The translations under genes and the position numbers were made by a program. From Ascidia mentula (Eukaryota > Chordata > Ascidiacea > Phlebobranchia > Ascidiidae), in NCBI GenBank assembly GCA_947561715.1, contig OX387197.1, positions 6,445,001 through 6,509,000 on the forward strand: DNA of 64,000 nucleotides, written 5' to 3'. Shown here in pieces: positions 23,580 through 35,753 of this stretch. How positions within the stretch are numbered: position 1 is the first letter of the stretch; every line of letters begins with the position of its first letter. Under the pieces are notes generated by a model. It saw nothing but the letters and a program-made list of their open reading frames with translations. It ran no database searches and was not told where the DNA came from.

Positions 23580-26500
23580 TTGCCATTGCAGTTTTTACTG
23601 GAAGTTAATGATTGTGATGAAGACCTGCAAAAAAACAGCCAACCCTTTATTGCAGTCATTAAATCAGACATATCTCAGTCTAATTTTCCTGCAATTTGCG
23701 AAAGTGTTTTTTTTAAAGATTTGCGTTGAATACTTCGCGTGGCAAAAGCTACTTTAAAATTGCTGATCTTTATCTTAATCCTATGATTGTGGTCCACAAC
23801 TTGACCCATGCAGCGTGAAAGTTATTTTTTACAACACCATTTTCCAAACCAGAGGTTTAAGTTTTTGTGACGGAAGAATGGAAATTACTAACGCTACTTT
23901 ATATTGAAAATACAGACATGTACATATATCGATTGGGCAGAAACTGACGTTATATTGCTAGTTATAACTATAAGTTTGAGCCACCTTATAAACAAATCTG
24001 AGAATATTGTTTTTATATTGTTTCTATCACCATTCACGTGGTTTTTGAGCGTAGGCCACAACATGTCTTCGAATAATTTTTTACATAAAAACTATTCGCA
24101 AAAAATTCAGAAGAATCTTTTGATAGTAATTGCGGAATGCGATTACATGCACGTTTATCGAATTTATGAAATCGAAGCTGTAAATTTTTGTGATGTATTC
24201 GAATGGGAATGAATAATATCCGATTCTTGCCATCAATTTAAAACAGGAGTACACGACAGAGCACACACGCGCCAAATCTTACTTATGAAATCGTATATTT
24301 TTAAACATAGCCTTCCAACTATTTGCTTGGTACTTGGGTCGAACGTGTGCTGCTGCCAATTGTCCGTCCTGCCTCAGAAGTAGAGTCTCAGTTTCTCTAC
24401 CGCCATCTACCCATTGTGTTAAATAAAAAAAAGAATCACTAGATGGCGCACAAGAATCACCATGTAATCAAGTTGTATCTGGTGCTTTTTCGCATGTTTT
24501 TCGTTTTATTTGAGTGGTTGCGTAATTTTATGCTTTAATGAAACACTAAAGGTGGCTGCACACAGTATGTGTTTGCGTTGTTGCACGAAAACGCACGTTG
24601 AAAAAACTGCGTTTTGAAATCGCAAGAAAACGCACATACGAAACCGTCGCTTTCGAACGCAAAAGCAATCGCACGTGACTGTACGATGTAAGATTAACTT
24701 GTGCGTCTGTACTTACGTCCATCTCAGCCACTAACAAAATCGGATTTAGATGATTTAATTTAATGTTTGGTCCCAGGTGCCGCTGGTCGCTACTGCCCCC
24801 ATTACATACACCATACAAAGAGAAACGTAAAATGCGTTGTAGTTATTTCGTACCGTCAATTGTTTCAGGACCTATATAGGCTACCTATAGCGCAAACGGT
24901 CTTGCTATAATTATTCGTTTATTACTCATCTTGGAATAAATCCTAGTTTAGCTGTTTTTTTAACTAAACAAAAAAAAACCTTTTTTGTTTCTTATTCGCC
25001 TGCGATTTTTGAAGTTTGTGTTATCGTGCGGCATCGCGTTCAGTGTTCACATCACATCGCAAAGCAACGCAAGTCACTGTAATATGACGTCATTGGTGCG
25101 ATTACGCGCGGCATTTTTCGAGTATTTATTGTATAGCCGCCTTGATGCTATCACCACACATGGCAGAACGGAGACATTGTTGGCTTGGACTAATACCAAC
25201 ATGTACAGAACATAAAATTGTAGTTCCGTAATGTCATTTCCACGAAAGTTGTTCAGCAGAATGAATTAAAATAGAATGTCTACTTAAAAATCAAATTAAC
25301 CGGGCGAAGAGATTGCTGCCTTCCATTGATTGAAAAAATGCAGTTTTGAAGGTTAATTGATTCAAGGGAAGAGATACGCACGGCGGTTTTTGGTGCCTGT
25401 TTCTGTTTCCTGGTTTTAGACGGTCTGACGCCACGCTTCTGCAACTGATCAATCAAACCTGTTGAAACGCTTGGAACACATTGAGAAAAGCCTGCGCTTA
25501 CCGAGGATGATTTGTTAATCTAACGCACTTTCTGTTTGTATTTCCCGTCTGCCGTACGTCGTATTATGCCTGGTTTGCCTTTAATCGCTCTTAAATCTGT
25601 TTGTGGTGTTTTGGGTTGAAAAGCGCCGAAAATCTTGTGCTTCAACATCCATCGTGAATTCTACGCAAGTTTTCCACATCAGACAATTCTGCTTGCAGTT
25701 ATTAGTTTATTGGAACACATTAATATATAACTTCAGTGGTTTCTGCCTATTTCCGTATTATTGAATGAGATAACTTACAGTGTATAAAGTCTATATATTT
25801 GCAAAATTCAAACTACGCACTATAGATGCTTTAGTTTATATCCCATTATGACAGGAGTAGTAATTGTCATCAGGGCTGGATTAAGCCCTTTAGAAGTCCA
25901 AAGCAATTATGAAATTGTTGACGTGTAATTACATAAACAATAACCACACATAAATTTATGCATCGAAATTAAACAATATCTACGTCATAAAGAAAGAAAC
26001 AATGTTTATTTTTATATTATAACTTAATGTACTTTATCCTATAAACCTTATACGTGTGATAATGTTTCTAAATGGTTACTACAACCCTGAGCCCCATGCC
26101 ACTTCGTAATTGGGACTTTGCTATATCATGCGAGTCGCTGTTGTGGTTCTGAATTGAATTGACCCTCGGACAATCAGCAGAGTTGGGGCATTTCCAGGGC
26201 GTTGAAACGTTTTAACACCGAAACGAGGATTTTGCAACTTTGCTTTAAACTCTGGACACGCTCTGCAAGTCAAACGAACCTCGGCGAGGGAACTGCGAAC
26301 TTGCTCTTGTTTACCCAAAAACAAAGATCCACTTTTCACGTGACGAGCTCGACTGCTGCGTCGAGGCTTTTGATCGTTTTAACCGGTTTGATCTTGTTGC
26401 CTTTTCCGGACTGGGGTTGTGCATAAGGTTCACGTCTCTTATGTTCAATGAGATTGCGACTCCTGCACTGCTGTTTTCTGGCATGCAGCTTGAAAGATGT

Positions 26501-28024
26501 TCTGACCGAATTTCGTTGTGGATAATTGTTCGGTTACCGTTGACAACGCGGGCGTGCGGCCTTTTTTTTGTTGATATACGATATTCTAATTTTCTACCTG
26601 TGGTGTTTTAGCATCGTGAATTTTTAGATTCACCGCCGATCCGCGACCGCAAGGGTTTTGTTAAAGTGTATAAATCTATTGCAAAATAGCGTCAGCCAGA
26701 AACCCAATGAATTAATTTATCAGGGAATTGGTTATAAATTATTCATTTCAACAACCTTAGTTGAACCGTTTGAGTAAGAAATGTGACAATTTACGTTTTA
26801 TAATACCACCATGCGTCAGCCTTTTCCGTAGTTTTGGGTGTGCGTGCCTTTGCCAACCGCTAAGTGCCAAATAACCAAATCCCAGAAGAGATCCACGTGG
26901 CATGCAAGGTTAAGAAACTGACCCGTTGAAATTGGATTAAGTGTCTCAAAGCGTTTCCAGTAAAACAATTTGCTCGGTTGTTCGCTGCGGGCCATTTCAA
27001 ATCCATTTTTCATGAGGAATCGAAAGAACGGCAATTATCTCCAAGGTGGTGACCGTTCTTGTGCAACAATCTGGAGGACCTATATGGGTCGCTTTTCCGC
27101 ATTACGTCTAAATTTGTCCATACACAAGGTATTACGCTGTCACAAAACTCTTCGAATCTAGACCCTTTCTGATATAAAAGCGCTCTCTTGTGTGATCGTT
27201 TTTGGCAAGTTAACGCATGAAGCGCTTGATTTACGTCGCGGTGTAGCATCTTGATCGGGCGTGCAGAGCGCACAGTATATATGCAGTCGCCGGTTGATAA
27301 TGAACAAGTTACTTTAGATCGCTCTGATTAGAAAAAATCTGCAAAAAATACTTCATAATTAGGCCGCATACAAATGCTTTCAAAGATTGCATCAATCTGT
27401 CATTTAATCTTCATTCCAGCATATTATATCAGTACATATACTGCACACTACACATTTTTTGTTCGGGAATATTGAAGAGATAATAGAGTAATAATGATAA
27501 CGCACATAAAGCAAGATCGAAACCACGTTTATCCGACGTATGTACATACATTTTTTATCCCACTGTTTCTGCGATTCGTATTTACCCCTCGCAGTGGTTA
27601 AACAAAACATTATTCCCTTAACTGATAGACGCGCCGTTTTGTTGACTTGACTGTCAAAGATATCAGAGCTGAAATGTCACGGCAAAAGGCTTATTCGCAC
27701 AAACTTTTATCCGTGTCGCTTGCGACGTCAATAAATTTCCCACAGAAGTCTCTTATTCTGAAACTTAATACTGCACGACAAAACAACTGTTTGCGGAAAG
27801 TGGCCACAGGCATAAAGACGCCGTCGTTTCCTGAACAAAAAAGGCGACAAGTTGCCAGAGTAAAACAAACTTGGGAAACTGCAGTAAGCTTTGGCGTATT
27901 TCTTTTGCAAGCGGGAACAATAAGTCGCAGTGAAAACCATTAGATTGGGCGTGTGGAGAATATTTGTCGGGTTATATCATCTCACCAAGATCTACAAAAT
28001 ATATCTTTAAACAAACAAGAAAGT
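23580..28024. other. Intergenic stretch between the 5S gene and the GNAT pseudogene
   Basis: No exon chain or domain is recognised. Minus ORFs around 26121-26339 and 26816-27273 have normal-looking composition but no homology I can name. The 27690-27940 block is shared with 32335-32620 and is listed separately. Confidence 0.45.
27690..27940 (+). repeat. Block shared upstream of two GNAT copies (copy a)
   Basis: It shares ordered segments with 32335-32620: atttcccacagaa then tctcttattctgaaact, and tgcggaaagtggccacaggc followed by aaagacgccgt. One copy lies just upstream of the GNAT pseudogene and the other about 0.7 kb upstream of GNAT copy 3. A short related segment (ccacatttcccacaaaa) also occurs at about 19800, in an intron of GNAT copy 2. 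It may be a co-duplicated upstream region or an old repeat. Confidence 0.5.
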
Positions 28025-28700
28025 ATGGTCCCCGACCCCTACAAGAGAGACGCCTTCCTTCGTGTTTATCTCAATATCATTTATGACGTCACAGTGGGGG
28101 CGGGGATGGCCTCTTATTGGGCATAAAAGTTCACGAAGATGGCTCGGATAAACAATTGGCGGGTGATTGTTTGTATTGCCCTCTGGGATGTGGATAAGCG
28201 ATTGAGGACCACCAACCCTTCTGGGATGTTTATGAGAGACGGACTGGCAATAAGATATCACCTCAAGGGTTGAAACGTGCTATAAGGTTGGATACTAAAT
28301 AAATTAACAATCAATTTCAGAATGAGTAATGCTGTATTGCTAAGTCCGAAGGCAAAATGTATTTTGTATATGTATGTATGTATGTATACATAAATCCGTT
28401 CGAAAAATGTCTGCAAATTTGTTGTTTAAAAAAAAATTGTGTATGTCTTTTAACCTCGCAAACAGCCTTTTTTTTTATCTTTTCTACTCATTTTATCACA
28501 GATATGAAACCTGGGAGAACAACCACGTGACAGGGAAACCGGCTCGGACGCGCATTTCCATGTGGAACGAATTTTTTTGCTCCATGTTTTTTCAGAATGT
28601 CCCAACACTGGCGCAACAAACAAGCAGCGGCGGGAAACCGCACCCACGATCTCCGGCAAAGTTAATTGTTATGATAGCGATGACCCCACTTCCACACAGT
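28025..28700 (+). pseudogene. GNAT-like pseudogene
   Basis: The exon 2-like segment 28025-28288 starts ATGGTCCCCGACCC as in the intact copies but has frameshifts and an early stop (TAA in ggcataaaag). The exon 3-like segment begins at 28502 after tttatcacag and matches copy 3 (acctgggagaacaa, cggacgcgcatttccatgtgg, cactggcgcaacaaacaagc). A deletion joins tgctccatg to the region after motif A, so the acetyl-CoA loop is lost. Similarity fades near 28680. No first micro-exon was found. It is closest to copy 3 and lies in the same orientation, pointing to tandem duplication followed by decay. Confidence 0.85.
28366..28388. repeat. (TATG)n microsatellite
   Basis: A short tatgtatg-type tandem run lies in the intron-like part of the GNAT pseudogene. 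Confidence 0.6.
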
Positions 28701-30298
28701 TGAAGGCCCACGGATACCATGGTTTGCTTTGTAACGAAAAGGTTTCTATTGTAAAGACTGCGTTCCAATAATAATTTCATGTGGTCTAGAAAGGTTCCTG
28801 CACCGAAACCTTTTTCTTTCTATGTCCCTGGCCTATGTATACCATCCACGACTGTATACCATCCACGAAATGATTGATAACAAGAAAAGTGGCAGTACGC
28901 AGCTATAGGCAGGTGAAAGCTGCATGATAGCCGGCGGCAGCCAACTGTCGGTTTTTGTTCAAACACAATAGAATATCTCCGTTAGAAAGTCTTTTCAGAA
29001 ACGACTTTTGCAATAAAATGTTTTTCGTCACGCCAAGTTTTGGCATTATCAACGCCGATACGTGAAAACAATTAAAGCGATCATCAAATGTAAATCATTT
29101 GCCTTTAGCAGTCATTGTGACATATCTGCAGGACTTCTTTCGTCAAGATTTGAGGTTTATCTGCGGATTTGCGTGAATATTTCGTACCTTCTTTCCCGCT
29201 TTATTTTCTGTTTCGAGTCTTCCTCCTAATTTAATAAATATTGACCTAAAGTTTAATTGATTGACGGGCTGTTTTATTGGATGTGACATGTCCGTCGAAG
29301 TAATATTACAGCAGAGGTATTTCCGCAATATCCTGGAATTAAGACTGACTCTGTCTTGTGCGCCGCTTAAAATAGCAAATTAGTATAGTGCAAGGAAACC
29401 AGACTAGGGAGCAATTTCCAGCATGTTGAGTAGTGAAACAGACCCAGACAAGTTCAATGTGTTGCGTTATGTGGTTGTTCCTCTTTGAAAATGGCCAAGA
29501 AAGCCAATGAAGTGTTTAAATTCGGCATAAATTCGCAGTGGGGCGATCCTGCCTTGCTATGCGAAAGCATGGCATTATTTCTGCGTTGTCTGACTCCGGT
29601 GGTGGAGATCCTTTACGCATGTGAAGGTCGCCTGACAAATTGTGCGCTTGCGCACCAGTGTACCTTGGCCACAATATACCCCGTGAAACCACTGAGCTCC
29701 TGTTTTGGCCTGGTTAGCTCAGGGTCGTGAGTTCAAACCTCATCGGGAGCTTGATTTTTCAGATCTCGCTCCGACTTGTCGGGAAAAGTGGCTGATCCAG
29801 CTTGGCTGCAATGGCTTGGCTGCTTAACCTTATGATATAAATTCGGTATGCGCACGTTTTTAAATGCAGAACGCTGTGGCGTCAGTATTCCTTCGAAGAA
29901 AATCAATATTTTGTCGTTCATTGTGACGTCATGATTTACTTCGGCATGCTATACTGTTACAGCAGCAATAAAAAAAGCAGTAATTGTGATTGAAACGTAA
30001 AGAGTTAATATTCTTTTAGTGTCGATGTGATGTTTTTTGTTTGGATTCTGTGGTTTTTGTTTGAAATTAACCAAAGCAACAATATACGACACACAAGGGT
30101 GCGAATTTGGATTAGATAAACAACCGCCTTTGAATGTTGTATTTAATTATTTGTTTGTTTAGTTTCAAGATAAGTACCTGAAACAACACGACGATGCGAA
30201 GGATTTTAGCTTTGATATATTTTAATGATTACTTTTGATGCGAGACACTGCAGAAAAAGACTTGATGAGGAATAGAGGAAGCGCAAAACACAAATTTC
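28701..30298. other. Intergenic stretch with tRNA-like repeat
   Basis: Contains a direct 16-base repeat (tgtataccatccacga) around 28836-28869 and the degenerate tRNA-containing element at 29560-29815. No gene is recognised. Confidence 0.45.
29560..29815 (+). repeat. tRNA-containing dispersed element, copy 2 (degenerate)
   Basis: It shares the flank caccagtgtaccttggcc and the T-arm half (ggtcgtgagttcaaacctca, then cgggagct) with the copy at 3678. The D-arm and part of the anticodon arm are missing. The downstream segment 29773-29808 is the inverted counterpart of about 3515-3552. Confidence 0.55.
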
Positions 30299-30775
30299 AT
30301 GACTTACGCTCTTCCAAATTTGGTTGCAGAAATTGCAAGTTGTAATATGAAAAAAAACTTCAATTTCAGAAAAGAAACAGGAATTAGAAAGGGTGCCTCT
30401 ACAAGTTTAAATGCGCTGGTTTGGGGCGATTGCGTAAATACCGGCCCAGTTTATGTATCAGATTTTTTGGCGGCCTATTATTTGCGCTTATATTATGAAG
30501 GTTTCACTTTAGAACAAGCAGAACGTGACGGCATGCAAACTTATTTCTGCATCAGCCGCAATGCGAATATATTTTTGGGGTATAGCTATAATTCACATGC
30601 TGTTATGACACGTGTTTTTACCGCAAAAGATAAACGAAAACTTGCAGCCATTTTAAACACAAATGAAGAACCCCATGTAACTAACACGCCCACGTATTAC
30701 ACAAGTGACACGGTTGCGTCAGTTGGGGTGACGCAAGCAAACACGTCAACCCAAGTTCCACACCTTCCTGTATGA
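30299..30775 (+). CDS. Hypothetical protein, 158 residues, single open frame
   Basis: This is the longest unexplained open frame in the gene-poor part. The protein has a mixed, plausible composition (stretches YVSDFLAAYYLRLYYEGFT and KDKRKLAAILNTNEE) with no signal peptide, membrane segment or family I recognise. A good acceptor-like run (cttcaatttcag, about 30359-30370) lies inside it, so the true coding part may be a 3' exon starting near 30371. No upstream exon was found. It could equally be a chance ORF. Confidence 0.35.
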   Translation: MTYALPNLVAEIASCNMKKNFNFRKETGIRKGASTSLNALVWGDCVNTGPVYVSDFLAAYYLRLYYEGFTLEQAERDGMQTYFCISRNANIFLGYSYNSHAVMTRVFTAKDKRKLAAILNTNEEPHVTNTPTYYTSDTVASVGVTQANTSTQVPHLPV

Positions 30776-31813
30776 ATGACGTTAACGTTGCTTTGTGCTT
30801 CACTGTCGTATATACTATAAGTTGCATGTAAATAAGCGAAGCCAAATAATAGGACATGTGCCTGGAAGTGGCGCTGATAATTATATATAACAGTGCAAGG
30901 GTTGTTGTAAAACACCAGAAGGCAACAAATTGCGTGAAGTAATTCGCACGAACAAAGACATCGGTTTTTGTGGAGGACAGCGATTGATTCTCCCATGTGT
31001 CCGGTTGTAATCGACGTTTCTGACCCCAGGCAGGTGTTTCATGCCACGGCTCGTGAGGGCGTAAGAGTCAATTGAAGAACACTAATCGCGTTTCACGGCG
31101 AGATGGTTTTTATTGTTTTGTGACGGCAGAAAGCGATTCAAGGTGGGGTTTCAAAAGCTTTTAAGGTGGATAATCTCATTGTTCGCGAAATGCGTGAAGT
31201 TAGTAGAAATGTAATTTGCGTGTTTATAGCTTTTGTCGGCGAGTCGCGCCAGCGCAGATGTTCTTCAGATATAGCAATGGTTTCTGTTGCGGTTAGACTG
31301 ATTACAACTCGAGCGATCCTGATTATAGTGGATGTGGAGGCAGCGGAAGGCGTGGCTACAACCTTGAATTAAATTAATGTATGCTGGACGTGAGGGTTGT
31401 ACGTATTTTGCTACTTTATATTTGCATGTGATGAATGAACCAGTGTAGTTTTTTTACGAGTATGCTAATGTGACCTGGTCTGTTACACCCGCGATTATGT
31501 TATTTGGGCAAAGCGTTTTGGTGTTATAACGCAGGTATTTAGGTAGTTTTTGTCATTAAAGCGCAAGATTAAGTGCGAACAGGTCCTTTTTAACTTCACT
31601 TTTTATTAAGTTTTTTCTCATAAAAATATGGTAAAGCAATGTGCTAAGATTCGAAATTTGTATAAACCGTTAAAGTTACGGCATACGTCACGGCTTTTTT
31701 CGTCTATCTTATAACTGGTGGTGTATTTGTCTTTCCCACGTCAACTTGAAGCAAGAGGCGCGAGGCGGCGGATGCGAGGCGCATTTACTCGGTCTGTCGC
31801 TGAGACTCTATGT

Positions 31814-31869
31814 TTGGTCAATCACGGGTCCAGCGCACAGCTCTATTGTTTTAATCCGCGATTGACCAA
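31814..31869. repeat. Short inverted repeat carrying ATTGG/CCAAT boxes
   Basis: Arms TTGGTCAATCACGG (31814-31827) and CCGCGATTGACCAA (31856-31869) match at 13 of 14 positions across a 28-base spacer. Both carry an inverted CCAAT-like core. This could be a promoter element or chance; no gene start is identified nearby. Confidence 0.4.
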
Positions 31870-32334
31870 TAGGTGTTAAATGTTGTAGGTCATGGGCCGT
31901 GCGTCCGGTAAAGAAATAGGTTTTGTTTGGTGCTTTGGCAACCTGCAGCTCGAACTCAGATAACAACGATAGTAGGGAATCAATGATGCAGCAAAAAATG
32001 TCGATTTCGGTATTTTTGTTATTTCATACTTAGCCAAGAATTTTTTTTTTAAGTTATGGCGACATTGTTTTGAAAACGGAATGAGTTTTTGTTGCGTTGC
32101 TTGTTGGATCACGCAGTAAAAATCATTATGAAAGCAAAGGACGCATTAAACAGTATGTTAATAATTGTTGACCAGGAAGTGTTTCCAATGTAAGCGGATT
32201 TTTATTGTCATCGTAAATGGAAGTTCTTTGATGTAAAATACAGAACTGTTTATCTGCACGAAACAAAATGCGCGTCTTTGCCAAACGCTAATAATATTTA
32301 TTCACCGCACAACACCACAAGAGCACTTTTCCGG

Positions 32335-32620
32335 CAAGACGCCTGCCGCGTCTCCACATTTCCCGCAAAAAAATCTCATGTTCCGAAACTCAATAGGTCA
32401 TGATAATGTGGACACACCGCCTGCGGAAAGTGGCCATTGGCAGAAAGACGCCGTTGTTCAAAGTTGTTTCCCGTCAAAGTAACCGCATTTTTCCCCAAAC
32501 AGGCCGCAAAGCAAGACTGCGAGTTGGATGCTGCCGTAAAACAACCTCTCCCTTCTGTCCCTTTTTCTCGCGAGAAGGAACAATACTGCTCGTTTAAAAC
32601 AATGGGTCACAGGCCCCCGC
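32335..32620 (+). repeat. Block shared upstream of two GNAT copies (copy b)
   Basis: Counterpart of 27690-27940, with matching segments ccacatttcccgcaaaa, tgcggaaagtggccattggc and agaaagacgccgtt. It lies 0.7 to 1 kb before GNAT copy 3. Confidence 0.5.
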
Positions 32621-33306
32621 TGTGGCAGAAGCTCAAAGCTTTAGTACCTCGTATTCGTAATGACGCGGTGTTAGCAAACGAGGCGTTTCTATACTGCTGT
32701 TACTGTTGGTAGTTTGAAACCATGTAATTTATTGGCGTATGCGGCCGAAAAGTGAACACTGCATTGCAGGTGGTGATTTAGATATCTTATTGAAGTTTCG
32801 ATCCAGTCTTAGAAGCTTGTGGAATATGAAACGTAAAAGACTGTTAGCCAAATTTACAAAACGGAGTACTATACACTGAAAAAAGAACCGTTCCGATACT
32901 GTTACGACTTGTGTTGATAGACTTTCTAATTGTCGCGGAGTCAACTTTTAGTGCCAAGTCTAACACCTCCACACATAGGCCACTCAAACATCGAATGAAT
33001 GAACGTTGAATGCTTTAGCCAGTGACTCTATTACGTCTTAATTACGGTTGATGCGTCAACAACACATGTAAGTATGTACAAGATATAAAGGCACTGTATA
33101 TCAGATACCAAGTGGGCAAGTCGTATTACGCGGCAACTAACGCATATATGTCACAGCTTATGGTCACCATTAAGGATTTAAATTTTTATTTATATTTTTT
33201 GCCAGGAAAGTAGCTATAAAAGATTAAATTTTTGCACAAATATTTGGTTTCGAAAGAGATCGTGAAAACGCTTTCCATTTTCAAGGATTTTGTGGCAGAA
33301 GAGAAT

Positions 33307-34759
33307 ATGGAATGGTGAGTTTATAATTTCTTCATGTAATTGCTCCACAACTACGTACAAAATGCAATTGTCAAACTCCTTTATTGTCCAAGCAACCATT
33401 TGTTGCAACGGCAACTCTAAGATCAACAAACCTGAAGTTACTCAGTTGATTAAATTAAAACTACAATTGGTTGTAACAAATCGAATTTACATAACTTTTG
33501 TTTTGTTTACCAGCAAAGTTCAGATCGATTTGACTCAATCCAATGCCGAGTGGCCCGCAATTCGAGAATGCTTTGTCAATTCCTTTCGCCGCTACCCACT
33601 CTACAAATACATGGTCCCCGACCCTTCCAAGAGAGACGCGTTTCTTCGCGCGTACCTCGACGCAAATTATGACGTAACAGTGGGAAGCGGAGAAGGCATC
33701 TTGCTGGGCGTGAAAGTTCACGAAGATGGCGCGGATAAAATAATCGGCGGTGTGTTGTTTGTACCGCCATCTAGCGACGGATGCGGGTGGGCGATTGGGA
33801 ATGACGAACCTTACTGGGAAGCTTACGAGAAGCACGGATTGGCCAAAATATCACCAGACGGACTGGAACGTGTGAAAAGGTAGAGATTAAACCATTAGCT
33901 TAAACATAAAAAAGCTCTGTTGGCCTAAACGTGTGTGACTTGTTATTTTATGTCATTGCCCATTGTCGGCAAACTGGATTCCGATTTGTAAACGTGATTT
34001 TACCTCTGACCTCGGCTTGCCATTGCACAGTGAATTCATGAGACGATTCGTCTTGAGGAAAATAAACATTGCTAAGCACTTGCTATTTTCCTTTTTTGCA
34101 AAACAGCGACCTTACTTTCTTTTCGCAGATACGAGTCGTGGGAGAACAAACACGTGACCAGAAAGCTGGCTCGGACGCGCATTTCCATGTGGAACGGATT
34201 GTTTTGCGCCATTTGCCCCAAATACGCATCTAAAGGATGCGGCACCGCCGTGTACAAAGGAGCCATTAACATCATGTCCCAGCACTGGCGCAACAAACAA
34301 GCAGCAGCGGGAATTCGCACCGTGATCTCCCGCAAAGTGAGCTCAAATTCACTTGATGCTCTAACACAAGACCAAGATGATTTCATGGGTCGGTTCGGCG
34401 CCAAATTATTACATGGATTTTCGTTGTTAAACCATCGCAGTTTGCCAACTGGAATCGCGATTGCACAAAGAAAACCTTTCGCCGTTCATCCTACAGGCAG
34501 TCACACCGCACCACTACTTGCCGCTGTCAGTCACAGCGAGCGAGCCGCAAACTTCCACACAGCGAACGGTTTCCGCATGGTGTCGCGAATCCCCTACCAC
34601 GATGACGTAGAAAACGTGGTCCCATTTTACGCACATGTACTTGTACTAGATCCGTTTAAAACAGGTCTACTAGACAGCTGCAACCGCTTGTTACAAGTCC
34701 AATTGAACCAAACAGCATTAAAAGTAAATGATTGTCATGAAACCTTACAGGCAAAGTGA
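33307..34759 (+). CDS. GNAT-fold N-acetyltransferase-like protein, copy 3
   Basis: Exons 33307-33314, 33514-33879 and 34129-34759 join with phases 2 and 2 into 334 residues. The first coding exon is 8 nt (ME plus two bases), matching copy 2. Although the frame runs open upstream of exon 2, alignment to copies 1 and 2 supports the 33513/33514 acceptor. The protein has the N-terminal GNAT half, motif A (MWNGLFCAICPKYASKGCG) and motif B (SHSERAANFHTANGF). From 33612 to 33879 the DNA differs from copy 1 at only 5 of 268 positions, and the match runs about 17 bases into the intron. The protein after exon 2 has diverged strongly. The substrate is unknown. Confidence 0.82.
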
Positions 34760-35753
34760 TTCTTTTTTTCATTTTTCCGACAATTTTTTGCTCATAAGTG
34801 GCAACTGTTCATTTTCCAATACATAGTGCAATTCTTCCACACTGAATGTTGAATATTAATCTCGCCTTTTTTTCTTTCCTATTTTTGTTTGTATAGACCA
34901 GTTGCTCTCAAACCTTTCGCGTGCGACGCAATTGGAAAGATTCACGGCACTATAGTGACACTTCCCATATTTATAATTTTCAGTCGCAGAAGGCTGACTT
35001 GAGTTGTTACTTGCCTCCATTTTTTTCCGAAAACAATTGAATTTCAGTTTTAAGAATTATCATTATTCAACTCAAAACGACGCACCATGGATTCGCGACG
35101 CACAGTTTGAGAATCACTGAAATAAATCTTTTTATTGTGTATTTATTGTTATTTTGAAACGGGAATAACGGCTGTGAATTTGTTTAGTTCGGTTTGAAAT
35201 GTTTTGAAAGTGATAGTTTCAACGAATATTGTTGCTTGAAACAAAATATTTCAACTGATTAAGAAAAACGGGGCTATATTTTTACCTAATAGTTTTTGAA
35301 CATGGATTTTGAATCATAAACTATATAAAAAATTGTTTAATAGATGCTCAGGGTTCGTGGTTTCATCAACTTTTAACCTTTGACTCTCATACGTGCGCGA
35401 GGAAAATTTTCATATCGGGTATTTCCCTAGTAGAGAAGTTTAGTTTTTGTGTTTGAGGGAACTTAGTTTTACAAACCGAGGTGGTTTTGTTTTTGCTATC
35501 AAAATTATGCATGACTTAGCAACTAATTTTTTTAGCAACACCCAGCACCAAATCACTAGCTGACTTAGAATACCAAAAATCGTACTAAATCTGCCCGGAA
35601 GTTGCATTAATTCACTCCCATGCAACTTACTACGACAATGAAATTACTGATATGTGATTTAATAAAGGTGTTACAAGCATTATTTTTGTAAACGAACATA
35701 TGACATGATATAGTCAATAGCTAGCCAGGAGTTTCTGGACCACATGTGTGACA
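34760..35753. other. Intergenic stretch, contains a hAT-like MITE
   Basis: No gene seen. The MITE at 34899-35119 is the only recognisable element before the Kelch gene start. Confidence 0.5.
34899..35119. mobile_element. hAT-like MITE, 221 bp
   Basis: It begins CAGTTGCTCTCAAACCTTTCG and ends CACAGTTTGAGAATCACTG, imperfect terminal inverted repeats of the form CAGTGNTTCTCAAACT known from hAT non-autonomous elements. There is no coding capacity. A clean 8-bp target duplication is not visible, so it is probably old. Confidence 0.65.

Larger units (their letters stand above)
30776..33306. other. Intergenic stretch upstream of GNAT copy 3
   Basis: No gene is recognised. Includes a short inverted repeat with CCAAT-type boxes (31814-31869) and the block shared with 27690-27940. 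Confidence 0.45.

Noticed and set aside
24546-25215. Possible MITE rich in gcgttttc / gcgattgc words
   Set aside because: Words recur on both strands but no consistent inverted arms or borders could be fixed.
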